Positions 1 through 8,844 of a stretch of 64,000 nt of DNA are shown here, in pieces (position 1 is the first letter of the stretch; the number at the start of each line of letters is the position of its first letter). The stretch comes from Pedobacter ginsengisoli (GTDB taxonomy: Bacteria > Bacteroidota > Bacteroidia > Sphingobacteriales > Sphingobacteriaceae). The stretch covers positions 1,054,001 to 1,118,000 of the forward strand of contig NZ_CP024091.1 of NCBI RefSeq assembly GCF_002736205.1, written 5' to 3'. The translations under genes and the position numbers were made by a program. The notes under the pieces were generated by a model that saw only the letters and a list, made by a program, of their open reading frames with translations, was not told the origin of the DNA and made no database searches.

Positions 1-444
1 TCTCAAAATCTGGATAGGTATGAGGTTGGCTTATTTCAGCATTTAGCAAGTGGTTGCCAGTTTACAGTAAGGGGCAACCGACTTTATGATACACCTGAAA
101 CGAAAGCAATGGTAAGTAAATGGGTAAACTGGTTTAAAAAACATAGAGGTATTCTTACATCAGATATTATTCATGTTGCCCGCCCAACAGGAAGAGATTT
201 GGATGCAATGTTGCATGTAAATGCAGAGCTAGATGAAAAAGGAATGTTAATTGTTTTTAATCCCACAGATAAAGGAATTACCAAACAGATGAAAGTGCCA
301 TTGTATTATACCGGAATTAAAGGAACAGCTAAATTAACAGATCAAAATGGTAAAGCCAGCAATTTAGAATTAAATGAAAAACAGGAAGCTTTTATTACTG
401 TAAATATACCTGCAGGTGGCTTCAGTTGGTTTACAATAGAATAA
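1..444 (+). CDS. C-terminal part of a large secreted glycosidase-like protein (5' end outside window)
   Basis: The reading frame is open from base 1, so the gene starts upstream of the window and only its last 147 codons are seen. The first ATG in the window (109) is internal and should not be taken as the start. The end of the protein has motifs I associate with C-terminal beta-sandwich domains of exported Bacteroidota glycosidase-like proteins (alpha-galactosidase/melibiase-like): SDIIHVARPTGRDLDAMLHV, then NPTDKGITK and a PLYYTG strand. No catalytic residue is visible in this part, so the enzyme class and substrate are not proven. It runs in the same direction as the following esterase gene but is separated from it by 295 bp and a terminator. 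Confidence 0.55.
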   Translation, partial: SQNLDRYEVGLFQHLASGCQFTVRGNRLYDTPETKAMVSKWVNWFKKHRGILTSDIIHVARPTGRDLDAMLHVNAELDEKGMLIVFNPTDKGITKQMKVPLYYTGIKGTAKLTDQNGKASNLELNEKQEAFITVNIPAGGFSWFTIE

Positions 445-496
445 TGCATGTATTTTGCTGTATTGTCCATTGAATGAGTATTTCAAGGATGTTATT

Positions 497-527
497 TTTG
501 TTATTATTCAAGGTTATTGTTATTTTG
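497..527 (+). promoter_or_regulatory. Candidate Bacteroidota promoter inside the 445-739 gap
   Basis: TTTG at 497-500 is followed after 19 bases by TTATTTTG at 520-527. The Bacteroidota sigma-ABfr consensus is TTTG-N19-21-TAnnTTTG, so this fits with one mismatch (T for A at the second position of the -7 box). It lies downstream of the partial gene's stop and upstream of a hairpin and terminator, so it would drive a short transcript, not a long gene. Confidence 0.35.
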
Positions 528-533
528 GTTGAG

Positions 534-680
534 CTCAGTAATAAAGGAAGACTCTAATTAATAAAGTACTCAGTTGAGGGATGAAACTGAGTATTATAGA
601 GCTAAGAATTTATACATTTTGCTAGCCAGATAGTAGTTGGTTAATTAGGTTAAAGGCCTATCTTATGGATAGGCCTTTTT
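534..680 (+). ncRNA. Possible small intergenic RNA
   Basis: The 295 bp gap 445-739 has no ORF of note. It does have, in order: the promoter-like pair at 497-527, a hairpin at 567-593 (TACTCAGTT and AACTGAGTA, nine paired bases, nine-base loop), and a strong intrinsic terminator at 652-680. A transcript from about 534 to 680 would be about 147 nt. PUL-associated small RNAs are known in Bacteroides. The alternative is a long 3' UTR of the upstream partial gene. Expression is not shown by sequence alone. Confidence 0.3.
652..680 (+). terminator. Intrinsic terminator
   Basis: The arms AAGGCCTATC and GATAGGCCTT pair perfectly around a five-base loop (663-667) and run into five T residues (676-680). 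It would end either the upstream partial gene or the candidate small RNA, and it isolates the next gene. Confidence 0.8.
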
Positions 681-739
681 CGATTTAATCAGTTTTCGTC
701 TGCACATTGAAATTATAATAGTCTAAGCCACCAAATATT

Positions 740-2854
740 ATGAACAAAAGTATTTTACCAATTTTTCTTTTTATCCTTTTGTGGACAACTCTTTCTGCTC
801 AGAAAATTAAAATAGCCTGTGTAGGAAATAGCATTACTTATGGTGCAGGTGTAGTTAATAGAGAAAAGAATGCTTATCCGGCACAGTTGCAAGCCATGCT
901 AGGCAACAATTATCAGGTTATGAATTTTGGGGTAAGTGGAACAACATTACTCAAAAAGGGTAACAACCCATATTGGAATACAATTGCCTATAAAAAGGCT
1001 CTTGAAAGTAAACCCGATATAGTGTTTATTAAGTTGGGAACAAACGACAGTAAATTCATAAACAGATCTTTTTACAATGAGTTTGAGAGTGATTATAAAG
1101 AACTTATTAAATCATTTAGCGAATCAGGAATCCATCCCAGAATTGTTCTGTTACTTCCGATACCTTCTTTCTTGGCAGATAGTAACTCAATTTATGATCC
1201 AGTTATTAAACAGCAGATTATACCTCGAATAAAGACTGTTGCTTATCAAACCAAGTCAGAGATTATTGATCTTTATTCCCTGTTTCTAGATCAATCAGAT
1301 CTTTTGCCTGATAAAATTCATCCATCCTCGTTAGGAGCAACAATAATTGCGAAACGCTTATATGAAGCAGTTAAATTAAATGAAAAAGGAGCATATGATA
1401 TTTTTTCGTTATTAAAAGAAGATAAAAAGATCAGCTCATTTAATGGTTTTGAATGTGCAGATTTTACTTTTAGTGGCAGAGCATGCAAAGTGGTAAAGCC
1501 TAAAGTAACTGCTATTGGTAAACCATGGGTTTGGAGAGCTCGTTTTTGGGGACATGAACCCCAAACTGATGTGTCATTATTGGAAAGAGGTTTTCATGTT
1601 GTTTATTGCGATGTAGCGGAGTTGTTTGGCAATACTGAGGCTATAAATTTGTGGAACAAATTTTATAATCTGATGCAACAATGTGGTCTTTCAAAGAAAG
1701 CAGTGTTAGAGGGAATGAGCAGAGGCGGTGTCTATATATACAATTGGGCTTTAGCTAATCCGGGAAAGGTAGCTTGCATTTATGCAGATGCACCAGTGCT
1801 CGATTTAAAAAGCTGGCCGGGTGGCCAAAAAAGTGCAGGAGCCCGGGAGCCTTGGGAAGATTTTAAAAAGGATTATAACCTTAGCGAAGAACAGGCAATT
1901 AATTTTAAGAATAACCCATTAGATCGGGCTAAAGAAATTGCAAAACTGGGATTTCCAATGTTACACGTTGTAGGAGACGTTGATGATGTTGTGCCTATTG
2001 CAGAAAATACGACGCCATTTGAACAGCAGGTTCTTGTAGCAGGGGGCAATATACAGGTGATACATAAACCAACAATAAATCACCATCCGCATAGCTTGCC
2101 GAATCCCACGCCAATCACGAATTTTATATTACATGCTACCGGTTATAAAGTAAATTTTGCCAAAATCCCTGCGCCCGGTGCTGAATACCGTTCAGGCGCA
2201 GGCTGGACAGGTAAGGATGATTGGTGGGCTCAGTTTGATAATATTGATAGTGTAATGATGCTAAAAGCACCCCTTGATGTTCTTTTCTTGGGGAATTCAA
2301 TAACGCAAGGTACTGGCGGCCATAGAACCAGACTATTATATAGGCCAGGATTTGATGCCTTTAACCAGGTATTTGGTAATTTTAAATGGGAGAGTGCAGG
2401 TATAGCCGGAGATCGTACTCAAAATGTTCTTTGGCGACTTCAAAATGGTGCGTATGCGAAAGCCAGGCCAAAAGTGATGGTATTAACCATTGGTGTGAAT
2501 AATTTTATCGATAATGACGATGCTGATGAAATTGCATCTGGCATCCTTTCTATTGTTAATTGGGTTAATATAAATATGCCCGCTACCAAATTGGTATTAA
2601 CCGGTCCTCTGCCAACGGGTATTAAAAAAAACGAAGAGAGAAGAAAAAAATATAATCAGATTCATGTTTTACTAACAAAAGTGTCAAATAAGTCGTTTGT
2701 TTACCTGCCAATAAATGAGCCTTTTATGTTGCCAAATGGCGATTTGGATCCTGTAAAATATGGATCGGATGGTATTCACCTACAAGCTGAAGGCTACAGG
2801 GCCTGGGCACAGGCATTGAAACCAACCATCACAAAATTATTAGATAACAAATAG
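740..2854 (+). CDS. Exported three-domain esterase: SGNH + alpha/beta hydrolase + SGNH
   Basis: A 704-residue exported protein with a signal peptide (cleavage near A20). Domain 1 (about 22-215) is an SGNH/GDSL hydrolase: GNSIT with Ser31, GTND at 100-103 and DKIHPS with Asp191/His194. Domain 2 (about 235-470) is an alpha/beta hydrolase: GMSRGG nucleophile elbow with Ser327, acidic GDVDDV at 412-417 and a histidine cluster at 448-451. Domain 3 (about 510-700) is a second SGNH domain: GNSITQG with Ser520, GVNN at 585-588, DGIH with Asp677/His680. All three catalytic sets look intact. In PUL settings such enzymes usually remove acetyl or other acyl groups from glycans, which is inferred here. 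Three esterase units in one chain is unusual. It lies just before a sugar-acid catabolic cluster. Confidence 0.85.
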   Translation: MNKSILPIFLFILLWTTLSAQKIKIACVGNSITYGAGVVNREKNAYPAQLQAMLGNNYQVMNFGVSGTTLLKKGNNPYWNTIAYKKALESKPDIVFIKLGTNDSKFINRSFYNEFESDYKELIKSFSESGIHPRIVLLLPIPSFLADSNSIYDPVIKQQIIPRIKTVAYQTKSEIIDLYSLFLDQSDLLPDKIHPSSLGATIIAKRLYEAVKLNEKGAYDIFSLLKEDKKISSFNGFECADFTFSGRACKVVKPKVTAIGKPWVWRARFWGHEPQTDVSLLERGFHVVYCDVAELFGNTEAINLWNKFYNLMQQCGLSKKAVLEGMSRGGVYIYNWALANPGKVACIYADAPVLDLKSWPGGQKSAGAREPWEDFKKDYNLSEEQAINFKNNPLDRAKEIAKLGFPMLHVVGDVDDVVPIAENTTPFEQQVLVAGGNIQVIHKPTINHHPHSLPNPTPITNFILHATGYKVNFAKIPAPGAEYRSGAGWTGKDDWWAQFDNIDSVMMLKAPLDVLFLGNSITQGTGGHRTRLLYRPGFDAFNQVFGNFKWESAGIAGDRTQNVLWRLQNGAYAKARPKVMVLTIGVNNFIDNDDADEIASGILSIVNWVNINMPATKLVLTGPLPTGIKKNEERRKKYNQIHVLLTKVSNKSFVYLPINEPFMLPNGDLDPVKYGSDGIHLQAEGYRAWAQALKPTITKLLDNK

Positions 2855-2876
2855 CTCTAAATTTTTAAGACTCCAT

Positions 2877-2902
2877 TAGCTATCAGTGTATCGCTATTTT
2901 TT
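2877..2902 (+). terminator. Weak terminator-like hairpin
   Basis: TAGC (2877-2880) pairs with GCTA (2893-2896), with two further pairs past a mismatch, and is followed by six T residues. It lies 23 bases after the esterase stop codon. The stem is short, so this is tentative. Confidence 0.3.
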
Positions 2903-3026
2903 AATTGTATATGCCAAATCGTTGTCTTTTTTAATTAAAAAATGGTAAAAAAGTTCAACTAGAGGATAAATACGGTGCAGAATTGTAGCCTTCAATTGTT
3001 GATTTTTGTTTAAAGATTGAGACAAT

Positions 3027-3716
3027 ATGAAATGGTATAACGATGATGAACTTTTCGAGATCATACGAACTGAGCTTTATACTGCAGTAATTGGTGATAT
3101 AATGGATAAATTGGGATTGTTACATCAGTTTCTGCCAGCTGAAATACAACCTCTTCAGAAAAACATGTTTGTTGCCGGAAGAGCAATGCCTGTATTAGAG
3201 GCGGATGTACTGGAGTCGGCTGGTTATGAGGGAAATAATTCTATTTTAAAACGTTCATTTGGTCTCATGCTTGAGGCTTTGGATGATTTAAAAAAGGATG
3301 AGGTATATATCTGCGGTGGCGCTTCACCACGCTATGCTTTATGGGGAGAATTAATGAGCACAAGGGCTATGAAACTTGGTGCTGCAGGAGCAGTTGTGGA
3401 TGGATATTCAAGAGATACAAAAGGAATTCTAGAATTGAATTTTCCCACATTTTCATATGGTAGTTATGCTCAAGATCAGGCTCCAAGAGGAAAAGTAATT
3501 GATTTTAGAGTGCCAATAGAAATCAGAGGTGTAAAAATTAATCCTGGAGACATTGTAGTAGGTGATATTGATGGAGTTTGCATAGTTCCCCAAAATAAGG
3601 AGGTTGAAATCTTAACCCATGCGATTGAGAAAGCAAGAGGGGAGAAACTGGTTCAGGTTAAAATTCAGGAGGGAATGAGTGCCACAGAAGCGTTTGAGAA
3701 GTATGGGATTATGTAA
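3027..3716 (+). CDS. RraA-family protein (aldolase/decarboxylase-like)
   Basis: A 229-residue cytoplasmic protein of the RraA / 4-hydroxy-4-methyl-2-oxoglutarate aldolase superfamily. The signature runs GELMSTRAMKLGAAGAVVDG then YSRD, with Arg129 and Asp130 at the positions used by class II pyruvate aldolases of this fold for substrate and metal binding, and GDIDGVCIVP near the C-terminus. The active-site residues argue for an enzyme, not only a binder of RNase E, which I would not expect to be regulated this way in Bacteroidota. It is the first gene of a run with GH2, dehydratase and SDR, suggesting cleavage or decarboxylation of a keto acid made from a sugar acid. The exact substrate is unknown. 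The gene ends 39 bp before the chosen start of the GH2 gene. Confidence 0.8.
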   Translation: MKWYNDDELFEIIRTELYTAVIGDIMDKLGLLHQFLPAEIQPLQKNMFVAGRAMPVLEADVLESAGYEGNNSILKRSFGLMLEALDDLKKDEVYICGGASPRYALWGELMSTRAMKLGAAGAVVDGYSRDTKGILELNFPTFSYGSYAQDQAPRGKVIDFRVPIEIRGVKINPGDIVVGDIDGVCIVPQNKEVEILTHAIEKARGEKLVQVKIQEGMSATEAFEKYGIM

Positions 3717-3755
3717 GTGTCAGTAAGTCAGAATGTCAAATTAAGAAGATTGAGA

Positions 3756-6680
3756 ATGAAAACATTATACAACATAATTTTTGTCAGTTTATTTTGTTTG
3801 GCAAACAGTGTGAGCGGCCAAATTCAAAAAATAGCCTTTCCGGTTGCTGGTAATAAGAATATTGAAATTGCACGTTTATCGCCGGTTCCTGCAGATAAAA
3901 CCCTGAAAATTTATCTAAATGGAGAATGGAGGTTTAAACAGGGCACAAAGAATACTCCCATTCAGGTACCAGGAGAATGGGCCATGCAAGGACACAATGT
4001 AGCAGCGGGAGAAACCGTGACCTACAGCAGATCTTTTACAATACCTGGCTCATGGAAAAGTAAGCGTGTAAAATTAAAATTTGATGGCGTGAGTTCTCAT
4101 GCTTTGGTGAAAGTTAATGGTAATAAGGTAGCTGAACATGAAGGAAGTTTTGTTCCTTTTGAAAGTGATGTTACAGATTTCCTTAAATCAGGGGATAATA
4201 TACTGGAGGTTGAAGTTCAGGCATTAACAATCAGTGATATTTTGGCTTGTACATCTCAATATGCGGCGCACACAGTGGGTGGAATATTGCGTAAAGTAAC
4301 CTTATTTGTTTTGCCCGAAATAAATATTGCAGACCTTACGGTAAGTACAAGTTTTGATGCAAATTATAAGAATTCAACCCTTAAGCTTAAAGCTAAATTG
4401 ATCAATGAATCTAAAATGAATTCAACTGTTGGACTTCGTTACCTATTAACTGATAAAGAGGGTAAAGTTATCTTAAACAAAGCATTCCCATTAAACAAAG
4501 CCCTTACTGCAGGAGAATCAATTGTTTCTGAGAAGAGTTTTTTTGTTAAAAATCCAAGACAATGGAACACTGAGCGTCCGTACTTGTATAATTTAACTAC
4601 AGAACTGCTTATTGACGGTAAGGTTACTCAACAGAATAATCAAAAAATCGGTTTCAGGCAGGTTGAGATCAAAGGAAATCAGCTTTTTGTGAATGGAAGT
4701 GTGGTTAAGCTAAGGGGCGTTAACAGGCATTCTGTTCATCCGCTTACCGGCAGAACTATTAGTAAAGAACTTGAAATAAAGGATGCTGAACTTTTTAAGC
4801 AGGCCAATTGCAATTATATCCGCACCTCTCATTATCCTCCATCTGAAGAATTTTTAGAAGAGGCTGATAAAATTGGTCTCTTTGTTGAAAATGAATCATC
4901 ATTAACTTGGATTCAGCATCATGCCTCGCCAATGTGGAAGCTATGGAATTATAAAGACGAAAAATTCTTACCTTATATGATCTCGGCAAATCTGGAAAAA
5001 ATGCAGGCATCAAAAAACCATCCTTCGGTTATCATTTGGTCGTTAGGCAATGAATCGATGTGGAGTCCGCTTTGGAAGAAAGTGTTGGATAAGGTGAAAG
5101 AATTTGATGATACGCGACCAACCTCTTTTCACGATCAGTGTTGGGGTGGTTTTAATAATGCAGGCAGTAAGGCAGACATTGCCAATTATCATTACCCTGG
5201 AATTAATGGGCCTGCAGCAACGGATACTATGAGCCGACCCACTTTATTTGGTGAGTATGCGCACATAAGTACTTATAATAGAAGAGAGCTAGTTACCGAT
5301 CCCGGTATTAGAAGCGCTTATGGGCCTCCATTAGTAAAAATGTATGATTCCATTTATTACCACAAGGGAAATGTAGGAGGTGCCATATGGAGTGGTATTG
5401 ATGATACTTTTCATTTACCTAATGGAACAATAGTAGGATATGGGCCTTGGGGGCCGATTGATGGCTGGCGTAGACTTAAACCAGAGTACTGGGGTATGAA
5501 AAAAGCCTATGCGCCTGTAGTAGTTCAAAATTTGAATGAACGAAAAATTCAAAACAATCATTTAATGCTCGAGGTAGAAAACCGTTATGATTTTATCTCG
5601 TTAAAAGATGTTTCTATTGCATATAAAACCAATAATGATGAAGGTGAAGTTAAGTCGTTTATTGGTCCGCATAAAAGTGGCTTTTTAAAAATTCCAGTAA
5701 ATAAGCAAACTACTGAAGTATATATTACTTTTAAAGATCCGGCTGGGTTTATTGCTAATGAAGAACGTATTGGTTTAAGTAAAACACCGGTAATGCAATA
5801 TGAGCCAGTTGCATCACTTTTAATGAAGGAGAATGCCGGAGCTTATTTTGTTGAGCAGGGAGAAATCACTTATACAATTGATAAAAGAACTGGTTTAATA
5901 TCAAAGGCAGAAAGTCATGGTGAGCGTATTCTTGAACAAGGACCTGTATTTTGTGTAATACCAATGAATAGCGAGGATGGTGGGAAGCCTAATGTAGCTG
6001 GCGAGACTTATCAAAATAACATATATCCACTAAAAAATTATCCCTTATATACCTTGTTTGCAAAAAATATTGTCGCTCAGGAATCAGATGATGCTATTGT
6101 AATTACAATGGAAACTTCTTACTCCAATGCCAGTGGAAACATTAAGTACTCTTTTATGAAAAATGGCAATGTAAAGGTAGATTATAGTGTTAAAACTAAT
6201 AATTTGACTATTTCTAATCCTTATCAATATGGTATGTTGTTTCAGTTACCGCGTGAATTTGATGAATTAAACTGGAAGCGGCGTGGAGATTTTACGGTTT
6301 ATTCTCCTGACGACATTTCACGAGATAATGGCACTGCAAAATTAAATGCCAAATGGATATCATCAGTAGAAGAACCTGGTAAAATGCCCGCCATCTTATG
6401 GAAGGACGATGCAAACGAGCTGGGTTCAAACGACTTTAGGTCTACAAAGCAGCACATTGTTTACGCTGAACTTAAAAATAGAAATAATAAAGGAATTAAG
6501 GTGCTTTCGGATGAAACTCAATCGTCTAGAAGCTGGTTGCAGGATGGTAATATTCAGTTTCTGATTGCTGATTATAGTAATAATGGTTCAGAACCTTTTT
6601 ATGGTTCTCCATTCACTGATCAGAGCGTAAGTATTAAGGATAAGCAATTGAAAGGAAGTGTGACTTTTAGGTTACGTTAA
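3756..6680 (+). CDS. GH2 beta-galactosidase, exported
   Basis: A 974-residue glycoside hydrolase family 2 enzyme. I chose the ATG at 3756 because a clean signal peptide (MKTLYNIIFVSLFCLANSVSG) begins there; the frame extends to a GTG at 3717 directly after the RraA stop, which adds a charged stretch that would spoil export. Domains: galactose-binding-like sandwich (about 35-190), Ig-like (about 200-300), TIM barrel (about 305-600), and a C-terminal beta-galactosidase small-chain-like domain (about 690-970). The acid/base is Glu433 in WSLGNES and the nucleophile Glu500 in FGEYAH. GRTIS and NYIRTSHYPP are typical family motifs. Galactosidase is the most likely activity; beta-glucuronidase or beta-mannosidase cannot be excluded. 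It is cotranscribed with RraA (39 bp) and the dehydratase (17 bp). Confidence 0.85.
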   Translation: MKTLYNIIFVSLFCLANSVSGQIQKIAFPVAGNKNIEIARLSPVPADKTLKIYLNGEWRFKQGTKNTPIQVPGEWAMQGHNVAAGETVTYSRSFTIPGSWKSKRVKLKFDGVSSHALVKVNGNKVAEHEGSFVPFESDVTDFLKSGDNILEVEVQALTISDILACTSQYAAHTVGGILRKVTLFVLPEINIADLTVSTSFDANYKNSTLKLKAKLINESKMNSTVGLRYLLTDKEGKVILNKAFPLNKALTAGESIVSEKSFFVKNPRQWNTERPYLYNLTTELLIDGKVTQQNNQKIGFRQVEIKGNQLFVNGSVVKLRGVNRHSVHPLTGRTISKELEIKDAELFKQANCNYIRTSHYPPSEEFLEEADKIGLFVENESSLTWIQHHASPMWKLWNYKDEKFLPYMISANLEKMQASKNHPSVIIWSLGNESMWSPLWKKVLDKVKEFDDTRPTSFHDQCWGGFNNAGSKADIANYHYPGINGPAATDTMSRPTLFGEYAHISTYNRRELVTDPGIRSAYGPPLVKMYDSIYYHKGNVGGAIWSGIDDTFHLPNGTIVGYGPWGPIDGWRRLKPEYWGMKKAYAPVVVQNLNERKIQNNHLMLEVENRYDFISLKDVSIAYKTNNDEGEVKSFIGPHKSGFLKIPVNKQTTEVYITFKDPAGFIANEERIGLSKTPVMQYEPVASLLMKENAGAYFVEQGEITYTIDKRTGLISKAESHGERILEQGPVFCVIPMNSEDGGKPNVAGETYQNNIYPLKNYPLYTLFAKNIVAQESDDAIVITMETSYSNASGNIKYSFMKNGNVKVDYSVKTNNLTISNPYQYGMLFQLPREFDELNWKRRGDFTVYSPDDISRDNGTAKLNAKWISSVEEPGKMPAILWKDDANELGSNDFRSTKQHIVYAELKNRNNKGIKVLSDETQSSRSWLQDGNIQFLIADYSNNGSEPFYGSPFTDQSVSIKDKQLKGSVTFRLR

Positions 6681-6697
6681 CAAATAATTTTATAAAG

Positions 6698-7864
6698 ATG
6701 AAAATTACAGATGTAAAGGTATGGCTGGTTGAAGGCGTTAAATACAACTGGACTTTATTAAAAATTTATACTGACACGGGGCATACAGGGGTTGGCGAAG
6801 CCACAAACTGGCCGGGAAGCCCGATTGTATATCATGCGGCTAAACATGTAGCGGAAAGGATTATAGGACTTGATCCAATGAAAACAGATTTTATCTGGAC
6901 TAAACTATATCGAGATCTGAACTGGATGGGGCCATTTGGTGCCAGTATGTGTGCTATTAGTGGAATTGATATGGCTCTGTTGGATTTGAAAGGAAAGGTA
7001 CTGGGCGCACCATGTTATGAACTACTGGGTGGTGCTTTTAGGAAAGATATATTGCTATATGCAAACTATTGGTTTACGGGGGGAGAACATAATGCTGAAG
7101 ATTATACTGCACAAGCAAGGAAAGTAAAGGAAGCTGGATTTACCGGACTTAAATTTGATCCTTTTGCGCATACAAATTATTTGTATGGTGAGGATTTATC
7201 ACCTAATCTGCAACTTACTGTAGAGCAGCAGGATTTGGCATTTGAGGTAAGCAGGGCTGTTAGAGAAGCTGTGGGGCCTAATTTTGACATTATGATAGAG
7301 ACACACGCCATGTTGAATTACAGTGTAGCTGTAAAAATGGCACAGCGGTTATCGGAATTAAATATTACCTGGTATGAGGAGCCCGCGGGGCCAGAAAATG
7401 CAAATACCTTACGAGCTATGCGCGAGCGTATTCCATCAAATGTTTCTATCTGTGTGGGTGAGAGACACTACACTCGTCACGGTATAAGAGACATATTAGA
7501 GAAACATGTATGTGATATTATGATGCCTGATATCACTCGTTGCGGCGGTCCGTCAGAAATGAAAAGAATGGCAACCATGATGGAGGCTTATAATGTTTTA
7601 CTTGCCCCGCATAATCCTAATGGGCCACTTTCTACTTTGGCTTCGGCTCATGTATGTGCTTCTGTACCTAATTTTTTTAGACAAGAGTTCATGTTTAATG
7701 ATGTGCCCTGGAGAGATACCGTTATTGATCATCCAATAAAAGAAATGATTAACGGTGGACATTTGCTGTTAAGTGACCGTCCAGGGTTAGGTGTTGATCT
7801 TGTTGAATCAGAAATGGAAAAACATCCGGGAGTTTTAATGGCAAGACCCGGATTTTATATATAA
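6698..7864 (+). CDS. Enolase-superfamily sugar-acid dehydratase (MR/MLE type)
   Basis: A 388-residue cytoplasmic protein of the mandelate racemase/muconate lactonising enzyme group, with the mixed capping domain (1-125) and TIM barrel. The metal ligands are Glu201 (IMIET), Glu227 (WYEEP) and Glu255 (CVGERH); GLKFD at 150-154 supplies the Lys side of the site, and His305 in APHNPNGP is the general acid/base. This resembles galactonate/gluconate-type dehydratases, which turn aldonic acids into 2-keto-3-deoxy acids. The substrate could be galactonate, fuconate, arabinonate or another aldonate; the sequence does not decide. Flanked by GH2 (17 bp) and SDR (26 bp) in one operon. Confidence 0.8.
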   Translation: MKITDVKVWLVEGVKYNWTLLKIYTDTGHTGVGEATNWPGSPIVYHAAKHVAERIIGLDPMKTDFIWTKLYRDLNWMGPFGASMCAISGIDMALLDLKGKVLGAPCYELLGGAFRKDILLYANYWFTGGEHNAEDYTAQARKVKEAGFTGLKFDPFAHTNYLYGEDLSPNLQLTVEQQDLAFEVSRAVREAVGPNFDIMIETHAMLNYSVAVKMAQRLSELNITWYEEPAGPENANTLRAMRERIPSNVSICVGERHYTRHGIRDILEKHVCDIMMPDITRCGGPSEMKRMATMMEAYNVLLAPHNPNGPLSTLASAHVCASVPNFFRQEFMFNDVPWRDTVIDHPIKEMINGGHLLLSDRPGLGVDLVESEMEKHPGVLMARPGFYI

Positions 7865-7890
7865 AGGTTATTAAAATAGTTAGTATAATT

Positions 7891-8682
7891 ATGGCTTTAG
7901 AAATTAACTTAAAAGGAAGGGTTGCCCTTATTACCGGGGTTACTTCTGGAATAGGTTTAGGGGTTGCAAAAATTTTAGCAGAAGCTGGCTGTATCGTTGC
8001 TGGGTGTGCAGAATACTCAGAGGAAAGCCCGCAGGCAAAGGTTTTTTTGGAAACGGTTGGAGCCATAGGTGAGCGCGTAAGTTATGTTAAGGCTGATATG
8101 CGGAATCCTGAAGAAATCAGGACATTTGTTGAGACTATAGCTGAACGTGAAGGAGGAAAGATAAATATTCTTGTTTCAAACGCAGGTAAAAACGTATTTG
8201 ACAGACCTGAAGGATGTAGTGAAATGGACTGGGATTTTAACATGAACCTTAATCTAGCATCCCACTGGCGTATTACAAAGTTTAGTAAGCCCTATCTGGA
8301 GAAAAATAATGGGGTTATTATTGTGATAAGTTCCAATCATGCCTATTCAACATTGCCGGGTTGTTTTCCTTATAATATTACAAAAACAGCTCTAACTGGT
8401 CTGGTAAGGAGTTTAGCGATTGAGTGGGGGCCTAAAATCAGAACTGTAGGAATTGCACCTGGTTTTATTGATACTCCAGGTAATCAATTGTGGTTCGATT
8501 CTTTTTTGGATCCCGCTCTGGAAAAGCAGAAAACTATTGAACTGCACCCGGTAAAGAACCTGGGAACTCCTGAGGAAATAGGGGGCTGGTGTGCTTTTCT
8601 GGCAAGTGAATATGCTGCTTTTGCATCAGGTACTACTTACCTGGTTGACGGAGGGAGAAATGCATTGATGCAAGACGCGTAA
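7891..8682 (+). CDS. Short-chain dehydrogenase/reductase
   Basis: A 263-residue classical SDR. The cofactor loop is TGVTSGIG (15-22), NAG is at 97-99, and the catalytic triad is Ser148, Tyr161 and Lys165 (YNITK). The acidic Glu41 region after the second strand suggests NAD over NADP, a weak inference. In this operon it would oxidise a sugar to a lactone or acid before the dehydratase, or oxidise the 2-keto-3-deoxy acid after it, as in the L-fuconate and L-rhamnonate routes. Last gene of the run that starts with RraA; followed by a terminator. Confidence 0.85.
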   Translation: MALEINLKGRVALITGVTSGIGLGVAKILAEAGCIVAGCAEYSEESPQAKVFLETVGAIGERVSYVKADMRNPEEIRTFVETIAEREGGKINILVSNAGKNVFDRPEGCSEMDWDFNMNLNLASHWRITKFSKPYLEKNNGVIIVISSNHAYSTLPGCFPYNITKTALTGLVRSLAIEWGPKIRTVGIAPGFIDTPGNQLWFDSFLDPALEKQKTIELHPVKNLGTPEEIGGWCAFLASEYAAFASGTTYLVDGGRNALMQDA

Positions 8683-8687
8683 ATAAG

Positions 8688-8748
8688 CAAGTACATATGA
8701 TTTGACTGATCCGCCTGATTTGCAATAGCGGTGGTACTTGTATTTTTT
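8688..8748 (+). terminator. Probable compound intrinsic terminator after the SDR gene
   Basis: CAAGTAC (8688-8694) pairs with GTACTTG (8734-8740); an inner CCGC/GCGG pair (8711-8714 with 8728-8731) closes part of the loop, and TATTTTTT follows the outer stem. It starts six bases past the SDR stop codon. Confidence 0.5.
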
Positions 8749-8801
8749 ACAGGCAGGCAAACCGCTGCAATTTAAAATTAGGTGCTATAAATTTTCCTTA
8801 T

Positions 8802-8809
8802 TACTTTTG
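8802..8809 (+). promoter_or_regulatory. -7 element of the GH3 gene promoter
   Basis: TACTTTTG matches the Bacteroidota -7 consensus TAnnTTTG exactly and lies 36 bases before the GH3 start codon, giving a leader of roughly 30 nt. No good TTTG -33 box is seen at the usual distance. Confidence 0.45.
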
Positions 8810-8844
8810 CTATCGCTCCCCCCTGTTAATTTAAAAGTTTATTT

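Noticed and set aside
3717..3755. GTG-initiated extension of the GH2 gene
   Set aside because: The extension adds charged residues before an otherwise clean signal peptide, and the ATG at 3756 starts that peptide.
7749..8066. 105-codon minus-strand ORF across the dehydratase/SDR junction
   Set aside because: Antisense to two well-supported genes with no domain signal.
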